7,436 bases of DNA from JBJFGR01 sp051892875 (GCA_051892875.1 JBJFGR010000122.1:1-7436); one strand, 5' to 3'. Shown: positions 1 to 7,100, counted from the stretch's first letter. Translations and numbers: made by a program. The notes: a model not told the origin generated them from the letters alone.

Positions 1-116
1 GCTAGCTTTGTAAAACTATTATCTCTACATGGATTTAGAATATTGCCCATAATTTACCCTATATAATTTTCAACATCCTCATTTGTTATTTTACAACAAC
101 ATCTAATTTTTATCAT
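1..116 (-). other. Possible gene start running off the left edge
   Basis: On the minus strand an ATG at 48-50 opens a frame that stays open to the window edge (16 full codons, beginning MGNILNPC). An AGGG lies about six bases upstream and could be its ribosome binding site. In the same frame, a 20-codon stretch starts at an ATG at 114-116, contains three consecutive cysteines and ends in TAA at 54-56. The two parts could be one gene broken by a stop, or a tiny leader followed by a real gene. The start loosely recalls AAA-ATPase/nuclease-like proteins that begin with a GxxLNP motif, but 16 residues cannot support a family call. I do not recognise it. Confidence 0.2.
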
Positions 117-631
117 GCTTTTAATATTAAATAATAGGTTTTAACAAAAGATCAGAAAAGATTTTATTTCTAGAAACTAAAATTTGATTAGTAATGTCAT
201 GTTTAAATAATTCCAGAATTTGTAGTTCTTAAAACAAATTGTGATAGAAAATGTTTTTATTGTTAGTTATTTTGCAATCTTTTATTATATTTAGTTTATC
301 TCCAATTATTCTTTGAGTATTTTATAATCAAAATTATTGCATTTTAGCTTTTCTTCGTGTTACTTTTTATTCTTATCACTCTTCATCAAAACTAATTTTT
401 AATTTTGAAAAAGGAACTTTCTAATTGGAAATTTTATCAGATCTTATGCTACTTTTATACTCATCCTTTAATCACTATTATATTAATTTTTATCTTTTAT
501 AACTTTTGCTTCTATCAGTTTTAATATTAACATCAATCATTTTTATTCATTTAACACCAATCTTTTATCAAATTTATGCTAGATACTATCACTTTTCTTC
601 TTGAACTCTATCATTTTTATAATTAAACTAT
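117..631. other. AT-rich stretch with no supportable gene
   Basis: No open frame of credible length is present on either strand. On the minus strand one frame between about 126 and 322 reads for some 65 codons with a single internal stop and a helical, lysine-rich composition. It could be a decayed gene, but I recognise nothing in it. The only notable element is an 18-base exact match to the hsdS 3' end (listed separately). Several T-rich words such as TCATTTTTAT recur, but not at a regular period. Confidence 0.4.
372..389 (+). repeat. 18-bp inverted match to the hsdS 3' end
   Basis: CTTATCACTCTTCATCAA here is identical to the minus-strand sequence at 7384-7401, where it encodes LITLHQ in the conserved C-terminal helix of HsdS. 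Here it reads the same way on the plus strand, so the two copies are inverted relative to each other. A stop codon follows almost at once, and the flanking bases resemble hsdS only weakly. It may be a scrap of another hsdS copy. Confidence 0.5.
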
Positions 632-668
632 AAAACATCACACCTTATTTTTAAAGGTGTGATGTTTT
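632..668 (-). terminator. Strong hairpin, probably a bidirectional terminator
   Basis: AAAACATCACACCTT (632-646) and AAGGTGTGATGTTTT (654-668) form a perfect 15-bp stem around a 7-base loop. Each strand ends in a short T run, so it could stop transcription from either side. The stop codon of the minus-strand remnant to its right (TAA at 668-670) touches the stem, so its natural job was probably to end that transcript. Confidence 0.85.
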
Positions 669-1086
669 TAGTTATTAATGAAGAAGTTGTTGAAACGTAT
701 TTGTTGATTTATCGCTAAAAATCCTAAGTTGAAACAACACCTTTTTAAATCTTCTATCTTATGTTTCATGCTAATGTTTTTAAGCGATTATTTTCCTCTT
801 TTTGTGTTATCTCTTTGCTTCGACTTTCGTTTAAAGTTTTTAGAACTTTACTATAATTTTTCTCCAATCTTGCCTTCTCTTCTAAAACGTATTTAATTTT
901 CTTTTCTAAGAGTATATACTTCTTGAACAGAGGTATTATCCTCTTCAATCTGTATAGAATTTATACATTCACATAGCTTTTCAATAATTTCTGTTTGGGT
1001 GTGCCTCTAGCAAATATCAGAATAACTGTTTCTAAATTAAGCATCTCGTGTTTTTTAGTATACCATCCAATAGTTGCATAGCACTG
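668..1086 (-). pseudogene. Frameshifted remnant with a coiled-coil middle
   Basis: Several open pieces in different minus-strand frames follow one another and look like one gene broken by frameshifts. From the 5' side: a piece with IGWYTKKHEMLNLET and IFARGTPK (about 967-1086); a piece with TEIIEKLCECINS ending at a TAA near 890; a 60-codon piece that could start at a TTG (946-948) and ends in TGA at 766-768, very rich in Lys, Glu and Leu and probably coiled-coil; then a 33-codon frame starting at an ATG (767-769) that overlaps that TGA and ending at TAA 668-670 beside the terminator. I do not recognise the family. The ATGA overlap could alternatively mean two small coupled genes, but the pieces lack good ribosome binding sites. 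Confidence 0.35.
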
Positions 1087-1105
1087 ATATTATTTTGCAT
1101 TATAA

Positions 1106-1193
1106 ATGTATTAAAGCATTAATACATATAAAAATTAAACTAACCATAAAAATAAAATTATATATTAATAAATTGAATTTTTTATGTATTAAT
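1106..1193 (+). promoter_or_regulatory. Three ATGTATTAA boxes, candidate operators
   Basis: ATGTATTAA at 1106-1114 and its exact reverse complement TTAATACAT at 1119-1127 form a 9-bp inverted repeat with a 4-base spacer. A third copy, ATGTATTAAT, lies at 1184-1193 and ends two bases before the -35 box of the promoter of the small secreted protein. The longer word ATTAATACATA (1118-1128) also pairs perfectly with TATGTATTAAT (1183-1193). This placement fits a dimeric transcription factor contacting sites about 78 bp apart. The region is AT-rich, so chance is not excluded. The regulator is unknown. Confidence 0.4.
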
Positions 1194-1195
1194 AC

Positions 1196-1224
1196 TTGAC
1201 ACTTTATAATTAAATTAATATAAT
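1196..1224 (+). promoter_or_regulatory. Perfect-consensus sigma-70 type promoter
   Basis: TTGACA at 1196-1201 and TATAAT at 1219-1224 are separated by exactly 17 bases, the ideal vegetative promoter. Transcription would start near 1231, giving a leader of about 26 bases before the ATG at 1257. A perfect promoter implies strong basal expression unless repressed. Confidence 0.88.
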
Positions 1225-1256
1225 TTTATTTATATGTAAATAAAAGGGGTTATAAA

Positions 1257-1511
1257 ATGAATTTCAAATATTTTTTAGGTATTTTTTTCCTTTCTTCTCT
1301 ATTTTCTCTAAATGTAAACGCTGCAGAATTAGAATGTGATAGAGATATATACGGAAACATTTTTAGTTGTCAAGAACGTTACAATCCTGCTAAAAAATAC
1401 AATGTGGATACCTATAATGGTACTGGTGGCGGTTACGAGATTAAAAGTTTAAATAACGGATCAACAAAGGTTTGCCAACAAGATATGTTTGGTACATACG
1501 TTTGTAAATAA
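1257..1511 (+). CDS. Small secreted protein with two paired-cysteine motifs
   Basis: This 84-aa protein has an N-terminal signal peptide: Lys4, a hydrophobic core from about residue 5 to 20, and a likely signal peptidase cut after NVNAA (around residue 23). The mature part of about 61 residues holds four cysteines in two similar motifs: CDRDIYGNIFSC (residues 27-38) and CQQDMFGTYVC (73-83), both of the form CxxDx[YF]G...C. A Tyr/Asn/Gly-rich linker (residues 42-60) separates them. Each motif probably makes its own disulphide outside the cytoplasm. Start choice: GGGG at 1246-1249 sits seven bases before the ATG, behind a perfect promoter. No neighbour lies on the same strand, so it is transcribed alone. 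I know of small proteins with similar cysteine motifs in Gram-negative bacteria, but none with an established role. Function unknown. Confidence 0.85.
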   Translation: MNFKYFLGIFFLSSLFSLNVNAAELECDRDIYGNIFSCQERYNPAKKYNVDTYNGTGGGYEIKSLNNGSTKVCQQDMFGTYVCK

Positions 1512-1604
1512 TCTTATTTAATTCTATCTTTGTAATTATAGTTTTATGCAAAGTTATTCATTTGTAATTTAGGTACTTACAAAAATCTAAAAGATAAAAA
1601 ATGC

Positions 1605-1903
1605 TTAGATAGATGTGTAATTTTTACAAATGCAAAAACAAGACTTTTGCTCAACTATTCTTTGTTTTACTGTAACACATATAGAATTACTAGCTTGTTT
1701 GTATAATCTTGATGGAGCAATCTCATATAACTTAAAATTTTTAGGAAAGCCATAAGCATTGAAACACTCTTTTGGAGTCGTTTTATTATACCATGTTTTG
1801 TTTTTATCAAATAAATGTTATGATCACTTTCACCTTGATTACCAATCAAGGTTGATGGCGAGTGTACATGTTTTTTGTAATGTACATTAAAAATATGCAA
1901 CAT
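1605..1903 (-). pseudogene. C-terminal remnant of a cytosine-5 DNA methyltransferase
   Basis: Two minus-strand frames together give the end of a type II C5 methyltransferase. In one frame (down to about 1805) SPSTLIGNQGESDHN resembles the end of the target-recognition domain (family form: CPTLTANMGxGGHN). After a frameshift near 1795-1812 the other frame reads TTPKECFNAYGFPKNFKL, matching motif IX (LTPRECxRLQGFP), then SRLYKQASNSICVTV, matching motif X (YKQAGNSVxVxV), and ends in TAA at 1605-1607. Motif X normally has Gly where this has Ser. The catalytic N-terminal two thirds (motifs I-VI, with the PC nucleophile loop) is absent, so it cannot be active. It was probably part of a restriction-modification system that has otherwise been lost. 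An 83-base gap with no clear terminator separates it from the secreted-protein gene. Confidence 0.78.
1832..1852. repeat. 9-bp perfect inverted repeat inside the methyltransferase remnant
   Basis: ACCTTGATT (1832-1840) and AATCAAGGT (1844-1852) form a perfect 9-bp stem with a 3-base loop. No T run follows, so it is a poor terminator. It may only be a by-product of the coding sequence for the TLIGNQGE stretch. Confidence 0.4.
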
Positions 1904-2042
1904 AAATCACATTTGTATTTTTTGGAACAATAAGTTTATAATAACTCATTATCTTTCTATATTAATCTAATTTAGATTTTCTTATGTAGGCATATTGTCC
2001 ACTATCATGTTTGGGGATACGAACAATTTCTTGAACATATTT
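1887..2042 (-). other. Coding-like remnant of unknown origin
   Basis: One minus-strand frame reads 51 codons from 2042 to a TAA at 1887-1889, with one internal TAA at 1962-1964. It includes KYVQEIVRIPKHDSGQYAY and then YRKIMSYYKLIVPKN. The amino-acid composition looks like real protein, and it is wedged between the transposase end and the methyltransferase tail. It may be an upstream part of the same methyltransferase, or a piece of an adenine-type methyltransferase or endonuclease with a YKLIVPK-like strand. I cannot decide between these. Confidence 0.3.
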
Positions 2043-2046
2043 TTAT

Positions 2047-2571
2047 CTAAAAAAGCCTCAGTCTATATTGGACAGGACTCCATCCTTCCAATGTATTTTT
2101 AACTCTATCATTATTGTACCATTCAATATAATTTTTTAGATATATTTTTAATTCATCTAATGAAAGATCTTCAAGTGAATGATTATAAAAACATTCTGTT
2201 TTCATTCGCTCAAAGAATCCCTTCACAAGCTAAATTATTTAAACTACAACCATTCTTTGACATTGAACGTACATGTCCATTTTCTGTTGAAATCTGTATC
2301 CAAACAGGCCATCTATAGTGACATTCTCTGTCGAAATAAATATTGTTTTACCACTAATTGAACAATATCTTTTAATAGCTTCAGATAATGTATCATTAGC
2401 TAGTGCTGCATTTGGTTTATTACCAATCTTATAAGCTATAATTTCATCACTGTAGCTATCTCTAACAACTAATAGGTATAATTTTCCTTTGGTCGTGGCA
2501 AATTCCAATATATATGTTAACCATTTTTCATTAGGAGCAGATAAATAAAAGTCACGATTTACGATATTTTT
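2047..2571 (-). mobile_element. Broken IS3-family transposase (OrfB, integrase core)
   Basis: Reading three frames in turn gives the C-terminal two thirds of an IS3-family DDE transposase: NIVNRDFYLSAPNEKWLT, then EFATTKGKLYL and SPNAAL-like NKPNAALANDTL; after a frameshift near 2332, DRECHYRWPVW and VRSMSKNGCSLNNLACEG; after a second near 2220, GFFERMKTECFYN and YIEWYNNDRVKNTLEGWSP, ending in TAG at 2047-2049. The second catalytic Asp (DRxCHY) and the Glu (CEGFF) are still readable, but the first Asp, normally in TDITEF, is Tyr (codon 2512-2514). The N-terminal part, including OrfA and the HTH region, is missing, and no terminal inverted repeats can be defined. It is inactive. It abuts an hsdS fragment on its 5' side, which marks a deletion or rearrangement point. 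Confidence 0.87.
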
Positions 2572-2583
2572 ATGTTAACATTA

Positions 2584-2690
2584 TCAGACGAGAATATAGC
2601 CACTTAAGGGATCACTATATGTTGAACCATCGAGAGTTTGTCCCATTGTAATTTTAGCTACTTCACCAAACACTCTGTTCCCAAGTATTT
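2584..2690 (-). pseudogene. hsdS: Fragment of an HsdS specificity subunit (start of a recognition domain)
   Basis: NTWEQ (2676-2690) followed, after a one-base frame change, by GEVAKITMGQTLDGSTYSD and GYILV, ending in TGA at 2584-2586. Type I HsdS recognition domains typically begin WEQRKLGEVAxITMGQSPDGSTYSD...YILVQGNAD, so about 35 residues of one domain survive. The sequence changes abruptly to the IS3 remnant after YILV, so the rest of this hsdS was lost there. It begins just after the stop of the DUF3791 gene, so the three-gene cassette lies between two hsdS pieces in the same orientation. Confidence 0.75.
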
Positions 2691-2704
2691 GTAGATTTTC
2701 GAAT

Positions 2705-2914
2705 TTATATAGCCTTTTTTCTCTCTTCCACAAGAGAATCAATATCACAAAAAGCATTATCAAGAGCTTCACAATGATAGCGTTCATACATATTATAGAT
2801 AAAATCTGTCAGCTGCAATGAATCCCAAAGTTCAAGGACTTTATCAGCAGTTGTTCTACGATGTTGGGCATACTGCTCAATCAGAAAGATAAAAAAATCC
2901 ATTTCCTTTGACAT
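2705..2914 (-). CDS. DUF3791 family protein
   Basis: This 69-aa, probably all-helical cytoplasmic protein matches the DUF3791 pattern: MSKEMDFFIFLIEQYA at the start (residues 1-16), a central TADKVLELWDSL helix, FIYNMYERYHCEA, and a closing CDIDSLVEER. Its length is typical of the family. The biochemical role is, to my knowledge, not established. DUF3791 genes commonly sit beside DUF3990 genes, which suggests a partner or antidote role. It starts 2 bases after the stop of the preceding gene, with AGGGAG eight bases before the ATG, so it is the third gene of one operon and likely translationally coupled. It stops in TAA at 2705-2707, directly before an hsdS fragment. Nothing in it looks damaged. 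Confidence 0.8.
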   Translation of the reverse strand: MSKEMDFFIFLIEQYAQHRRTTADKVLELWDSLQLTDFIYNMYERYHCEALDNAFCDIDSLVEERKKAI

Positions 2915-2916
2915 TC

Positions 2917-3165
2917 TTATTTCTCCCTAAAATAGCTTGAATTTCTAGGATCACCCGTTATCTGTTCGCACTCCCACATATTGAAAATTGCAGGATAGCC
3001 AAAATCCCACATCTCAAGTGAGGTATCTGAAAGCATTGAATATGTTTTCGATTTCATAAATCTCCTAAGAGCCTCCCATTCGGAAAGACCATATTTCTCA
3101 CAAATCAGTTTTATTATCTCTTTATCATAATAATTCAAAATATATGGTAGAATTTCCGAACTCAT
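2917..3165 (-). CDS. 82-aa middle gene of the DUF3990/DUF3791 cassette
   Basis: This is a cytoplasmic helical protein with an N-terminal EILPYILNYYDKEIIKLI segment, then KYGLSEWEALRRFMKSKTY (about residues 24-42), EMWDFGYPAIFNMWE and a C-terminal TGDPRNSSYFREK. I recall the GLSExEALRxF and ITGDPRNS signatures from small proteins encoded next to DUF3990 and DUF3791 genes. I have no established function for them, and this may be a divergent DUF3791 relative. Its ATG overlaps the TGA of the DUF3990 gene (ATGA at 3162-3165), and its ribosome binding site (GGGGG near 3173-3177) lies inside that gene. This arrangement couples its translation to the first gene, as expected if its product must be made in step with a partner. 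Confidence 0.78.
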   Translation of the reverse strand: MSSEILPYILNYYDKEIIKLICEKYGLSEWEALRRFMKSKTYSMLSDTSLEMWDFGYPAIFNMWECEQITGDPRNSSYFREK

Positions 3166-3647
3166 ACAAAAATCCCCCTTTTGAAAGTCAGAAGCTCAAG
3201 AGCTTTTTCCGATTTGAAAGCATACTGGTCTTTCAATTTAAAAGGCAATAGTCTGCGAATTGCTTCGTCCTCATCATATACACCGATAAGATAAAGAGAA
3301 ATAACATCAAATGTTCTATCGTCTGCAACAGGTCCGATAATAATGTCATATTCCTCTCCATTTCTTTTTTCCGAACGACAGTCGCTTATAAATCTGAGCC
3401 ATTCCTTATTTGCTGATTCATAACGAATTACTTCAAGATCTCCAAGTCGCTCATTATCAAATTCAAATTCATTAATGATAGGCCTACCTGACTTCTTTCG
3501 TTCGAATGTCAGCTTTGCCCATCTTTTTGCCTGCTCATAATCAGACGTCATATAATATGCTGTTCCAAAATCAAGAGCACGATTACTTTTCAATATTTTC
3601 GGCTCTCTGACTTCAACATTGCTCCCATGATATAATTTCATCATCAT
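3162..3647 (-). CDS. DUF3990 protein, possible ADP-ribosyltransferase-like toxin
   Basis: Up to 161 aa with the DUF3990 pattern from end to end: LYHGSN (5-10), LDFGTAYYMT (25-34), QAKRWA (39-44), YDIIIGPVADD (100-110) and QYAFKSEKALELLTF (141-155). The YHG...FGxxYYxT...QAxxWA layout resembles the NAD-binding face of ADP-ribosyltransferases of the His-Tyr type (His7, Tyr31/32). A catalytic Glu is less clear; Glu147 is one candidate. An enzyme activity is inference, not shown. Three ATG codons in a row open the gene (3647, 3644, 3641). GAGAGG at 3650-3655 is 2, 5 and 8 bases from them, so the second or third is the better start. That Shine-Dalgarno overlaps the stop of the upstream hsdS remnant. 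It leads a three-gene operon with two small proteins downstream, which suits a toxin followed by antidotes, although antitoxin-first order is commoner. Confidence 0.82.
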   Translation of the reverse strand: MMMKLYHGSNVEVREPKILKSNRALDFGTAYYMTSDYEQAKRWAKLTFERKKSGRPIINEFEFDNERLGDLEVIRYESANKEWLRFISDCRSEKRNGEEYDIIIGPVADDRTFDVISLYLIGVYDEDEAIRRLLPFKLKDQYAFKSEKALELLTFKRGIFV

Positions 3648-3653
3648 ATCCTC

Positions 3654-4155
3654 TCAAATAAATATCTTTTGAAGCATTTTTTCTTCAATTTTTCTGTGTT
3701 TTCAGCTCGCATTAATAAAAGACGAAAACCTTATTAAGATTCTTAAAATATACTCCAATTGTTTGCTGTTCTACAACCAATTTAGGGATAATTAGTTTTG
3801 TCTCAAAAAAATCATTTAGAGAAATATTAAGCAATCCGTAATTTCTTACCACCTCTTCTACAATGGCTTGAACCTCTTTAAATCAGCTATCAATCAGTAT
3901 CATAATATGAACCAATAAAGTAAGTATCGGTTTTATCCTTATCTATCAATTCAAAAACAATGTTAAGTGTCTATAAGATACGCCATTTTCACACCTATCA
4001 AGCCTTTTAACAGATCCACTTACACCTTTACTTGCAATTAGGTTATCAAAGAACTCATTTTAATCTAATAGACCTAACCGTGCGGAAATAGTCAATGCTA
4101 ATACTAAATCAATATTTCGATTCTTTCTTGTAATACGATTGACTATCTCCCCTAA
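3654..4155 (-). pseudogene. hsdS: Second hsdS, heavily decayed (recognition domain plus C-terminal helix)
   Basis: Pieces in several frames rebuild the second half of an HsdS: LGEIVNRITRKNRN and LALTISARLGLLD, an in-frame TAA, NEFFDNLIASKGVSG, then a join to VKRLDRCENGV that skips about 25 residues present in relatives (YYLLK...NGYP). After frameshifts follow TLNIVFELIDKDKTD and YFIGSYYDTD, two stops, then VRNYGLLNISLNDFFETK, VEQQTIGVYFKNLNK and finally EEKMLQKIFI with TGA at 3654-3656. The intact HsdS recognises half of a bipartite DNA target with each domain; this copy has too many stops and shifts to work. It starts about 30 bases after the hsdR stop and shares its C-terminal form with the hsdS at the right edge, so it probably arose as an extra specificity gene of the same system. 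Confidence 0.85.
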
Positions 4156-4185
4156 TTACACAATTCCTAATCTTTTGTTAAATCA

Positions 4186-7100
4186 TTATTCAATACTTCC
4201 TTGCAAAATAAAGTCTCGTAGAATTTTGTCAATTTTTGGATGTACTCTTCGTGTTGTGATAGTTTTACCTTCCTTCTTTTCAAAATATTGCTTTGCTATC
4301 TCCATATTTACTTCTTTTTTTAATTTCTCAAATCTTCCAAATTCATCAATATTATTGGCATTTACGTGATAACTAAGAAATTTTCTTAAAGCTTCTTCAT
4401 TTATACCTATTTTCTTTGCAAATAATGATATCTCTTCATTTTTTGATCTTGACACATATATTGAAATATAATCCATTATGGTTTTATCTTCATCGTATAC
4501 AAATGTAGAATTTTGAATATCGTGAATTATAAGATGTGCATACTTTTGTTCTTCTTGTGTCAATATAGCAAAAGATTTATGAAGTTCATTTAGCATAGCT
4601 AATTTCTGTTCTTCATCAGCCTTATCGTTAACCAATTTATAATATTTACGGAATTTTGAATTCATATAATCTGAATCTATTTTATCTGTCGGCAATGACA
4701 TTAAATATGGATCAATATCATATCCTACATCATCCCCCCCTTGAATTCCTCTCCTAATTTCTTTGTATCTACATAGTAAGGTTTCATAATCAATCCTATC
4801 AAAAAGCATTATTACAATCTTTTCTGGAAAATGGTATGCATTCTTCTCCCATTCAAAGCCTTGTACCTTTGCTGATTCTAAATAACTATGCAGTTCTCTA
4901 AACAATTTAGAGAAGCTTCTCTTTTCATCTTTGTCTTCGGGTAGTTTAGAAAAGTCAGGAATATCTGCCTTGTTAAATAGTGATTTTATTTCGGTGAATT
5001 TTTCATTCATTTTTTCCAAATTTTCTTTTAGTTTTAACACAAAAATTCCATAAGGCTTATCACCTGAATACGCCTTAAATGCATATTCTATGATATTTTT
5101 CATCGTATATGGTCTTCTATAATATTTAATAATTCCATGTCGTTTATCTTCATGGAATACTCTATTAGTTCTCGAAAATGCTTGAATAATCATTTCAATA
5201 TTTGACCATTTATAGGTTTTGTCCATATATAATGTATTCACCCATTTTGAATCATATCCTGTAAGCATTTGATCCACAACAATTAAAATATCTAGACACT
5301 TTTTCTTTTCATTTTCTACCGCCAAATATGGTTGCTTATGTGCTAATCTTGCACTTACATCTTTTTTAAATGCAGCATAATTTGATATACCATATTCAGT
5401 ACCGTACATTTCCTTATAATCGACAAGTATTTCATGAATACCTTCAATTTTGTCAATAGAACATTCATTATTTCCATCACTTGGATCAAATATAGCTGTT
5501 ATTTTTAATCCACTTTTTCTTTCTTTGAATAATTTATAGTACTCTATCGCCTCAGGAATACTACTACAAGCCAAAATTGCATGGTATTTTCCACCTAAAC
5601 TCTGTATTGACCAATTTTCTAAAATATCATCAATAACAGCATTTCTATGATTAATACAATTGTATAGAGATTCATTAAAAGCGCCTTCTACACTTTCTAA
5701 TTCTTTGCCTTCTTCATCAAGTTCTTCTCCCATTGGCACATCATTCATCCAATGAATGAATACTTTCTTCTTTTTTTCATTAGACATTGCTTCTGCTACA
5801 TCTTTTGAATGAGACTTATCAAGTGCTATTCGTTCCCTTAAAGTTTTATCCTTATATGTAGGTTGAGGAATACAATCAAATCCCAATACATTATGATCTC
5901 TCATGCCATCTGCAATGGTATATCGAGCACCTTCTAGTTCGTTTCCAAAAACATCAGCAGTTGTTGAATTCTTCTTCTTATTAATATCTAAAATCGGAGT
6001 TCCTGAAAAACCAAAAAAGATGGCTTTTGGAAATGTATATTTTATTATTGACAACATTTCACCAAATACACTTCTATGGCATTCATCTACAATAAAGACA
6101 ATTCTCTTTTTGTTTATCTTTTCAATATCTTCAAGATTAACACCTTCTTCATTCTTAATTCGACTCATTTTTTGAATCGATGTTACTATTAACGTATTTG
6201 ATGAATCAGAACTTTTTAGCTTTGATATGAGTACATCTGTATTTTCTGTTGCTTGTATTTCCTCTGCATCATCAGCAAAACCTCTGTATTCTCTCAATGA
6301 CTGTGTTCCTAATTCAATTCTATCCATTAGAAATACAACCTTGTCAACATCATTTGTATTAGCTAATAATTGAGCAGATTTGAAAGATGTTAATGTTTTA
6401 CCAGAACCTGTAGTTTGCCATACATATCCACCATGTATCGCTTTATCTTCCCAACGCATCTTGGTTACTCTATCTGAAATAGCACTAACTGCATTAATCT
6501 GATAACTTCTCATAACTTTAAGAGTGTTATCTGTATTATCTGCTACTGTATAGAAACCAATTAAATAATGTGCCATTGGTATGGAAATAAGTGCACCTGC
6601 AATATCTTGCCAAGAATTAATAGGATCATTATTACTATCTGCCCAATGGAAACAAAAATTTTGATTAAATTTATCTGCACTACCAGGATTAGCAAAATAT
6701 GTACATTCTTCAGGATTCATAGCTACAAAAACTTGTACCAATGAAAAAATACCTGTAAAAACTCCTTCATGTAAATATTTTTGTATCTGGTATTGCGCTT
6801 CACTTACAGAAACATGTGATTTTTTTAATTCAACGTGTATTACTGGCATACCATTAATTAATAAACAAAAATCACCTCTACGATTTGGATATATACTATC
6901 TTTTGCTTTATATTGTGGCTGCCTTGCTATTTGATAGAAACTTCTTCCTGCCGCAATCTCCCGTCTATCAAAAATATCTAATGAAATAGTTTTCTTAAAA
7001 TTCTTAACATCTCGCTCTTCATCTCTTACAATTTGAACATTTCCATCATTGATAAAACCATTTATTTTTAATGGTGTTCTTCTTATCGAAAGTTGAGTTA

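Noticed and set aside
117..631. Recurring T-rich words as a possible tandem repeat or iteron array
   Set aside because: The words vary and have no constant period; composition alone explains them.
687..738. Two GTTGAAAC words near 690 and 728, possible CRISPR repeat pieces
   Set aside because: There are only two short copies, without regular spacing or longer repeat identity.
1667..1903. 78-codon minus-strand frame taken as a complete gene
   Set aside because: Only its first half matches a methyltransferase; the true continuation is in another frame ending at 1605, so it is part of a pseudogene.
2179..2361. Plus-strand open frame of 60 codons
   Set aside because: It is opposite the IS3 transposase remnant, whose frames give clear family matches.
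2584..2787. 67-codon minus-strand frame with a hydrophobic start, a possible membrane protein
   Set aside because: Its first third is antisense-free but out of frame within the DUF3791 gene; only the end is meaningful, and that is the hsdS fragment.
4139..4369. Plus-strand open frame of 76 codons
   Set aside because: It lies almost wholly opposite the end of hsdR, has no ribosome binding site and no recognisable features.
5903..6175. Plus-strand open frame of 90 codons
   Set aside because: It is fully inside hsdR on the opposite strand, across the conserved DECH and SGTP motif region, so it is a shadow.
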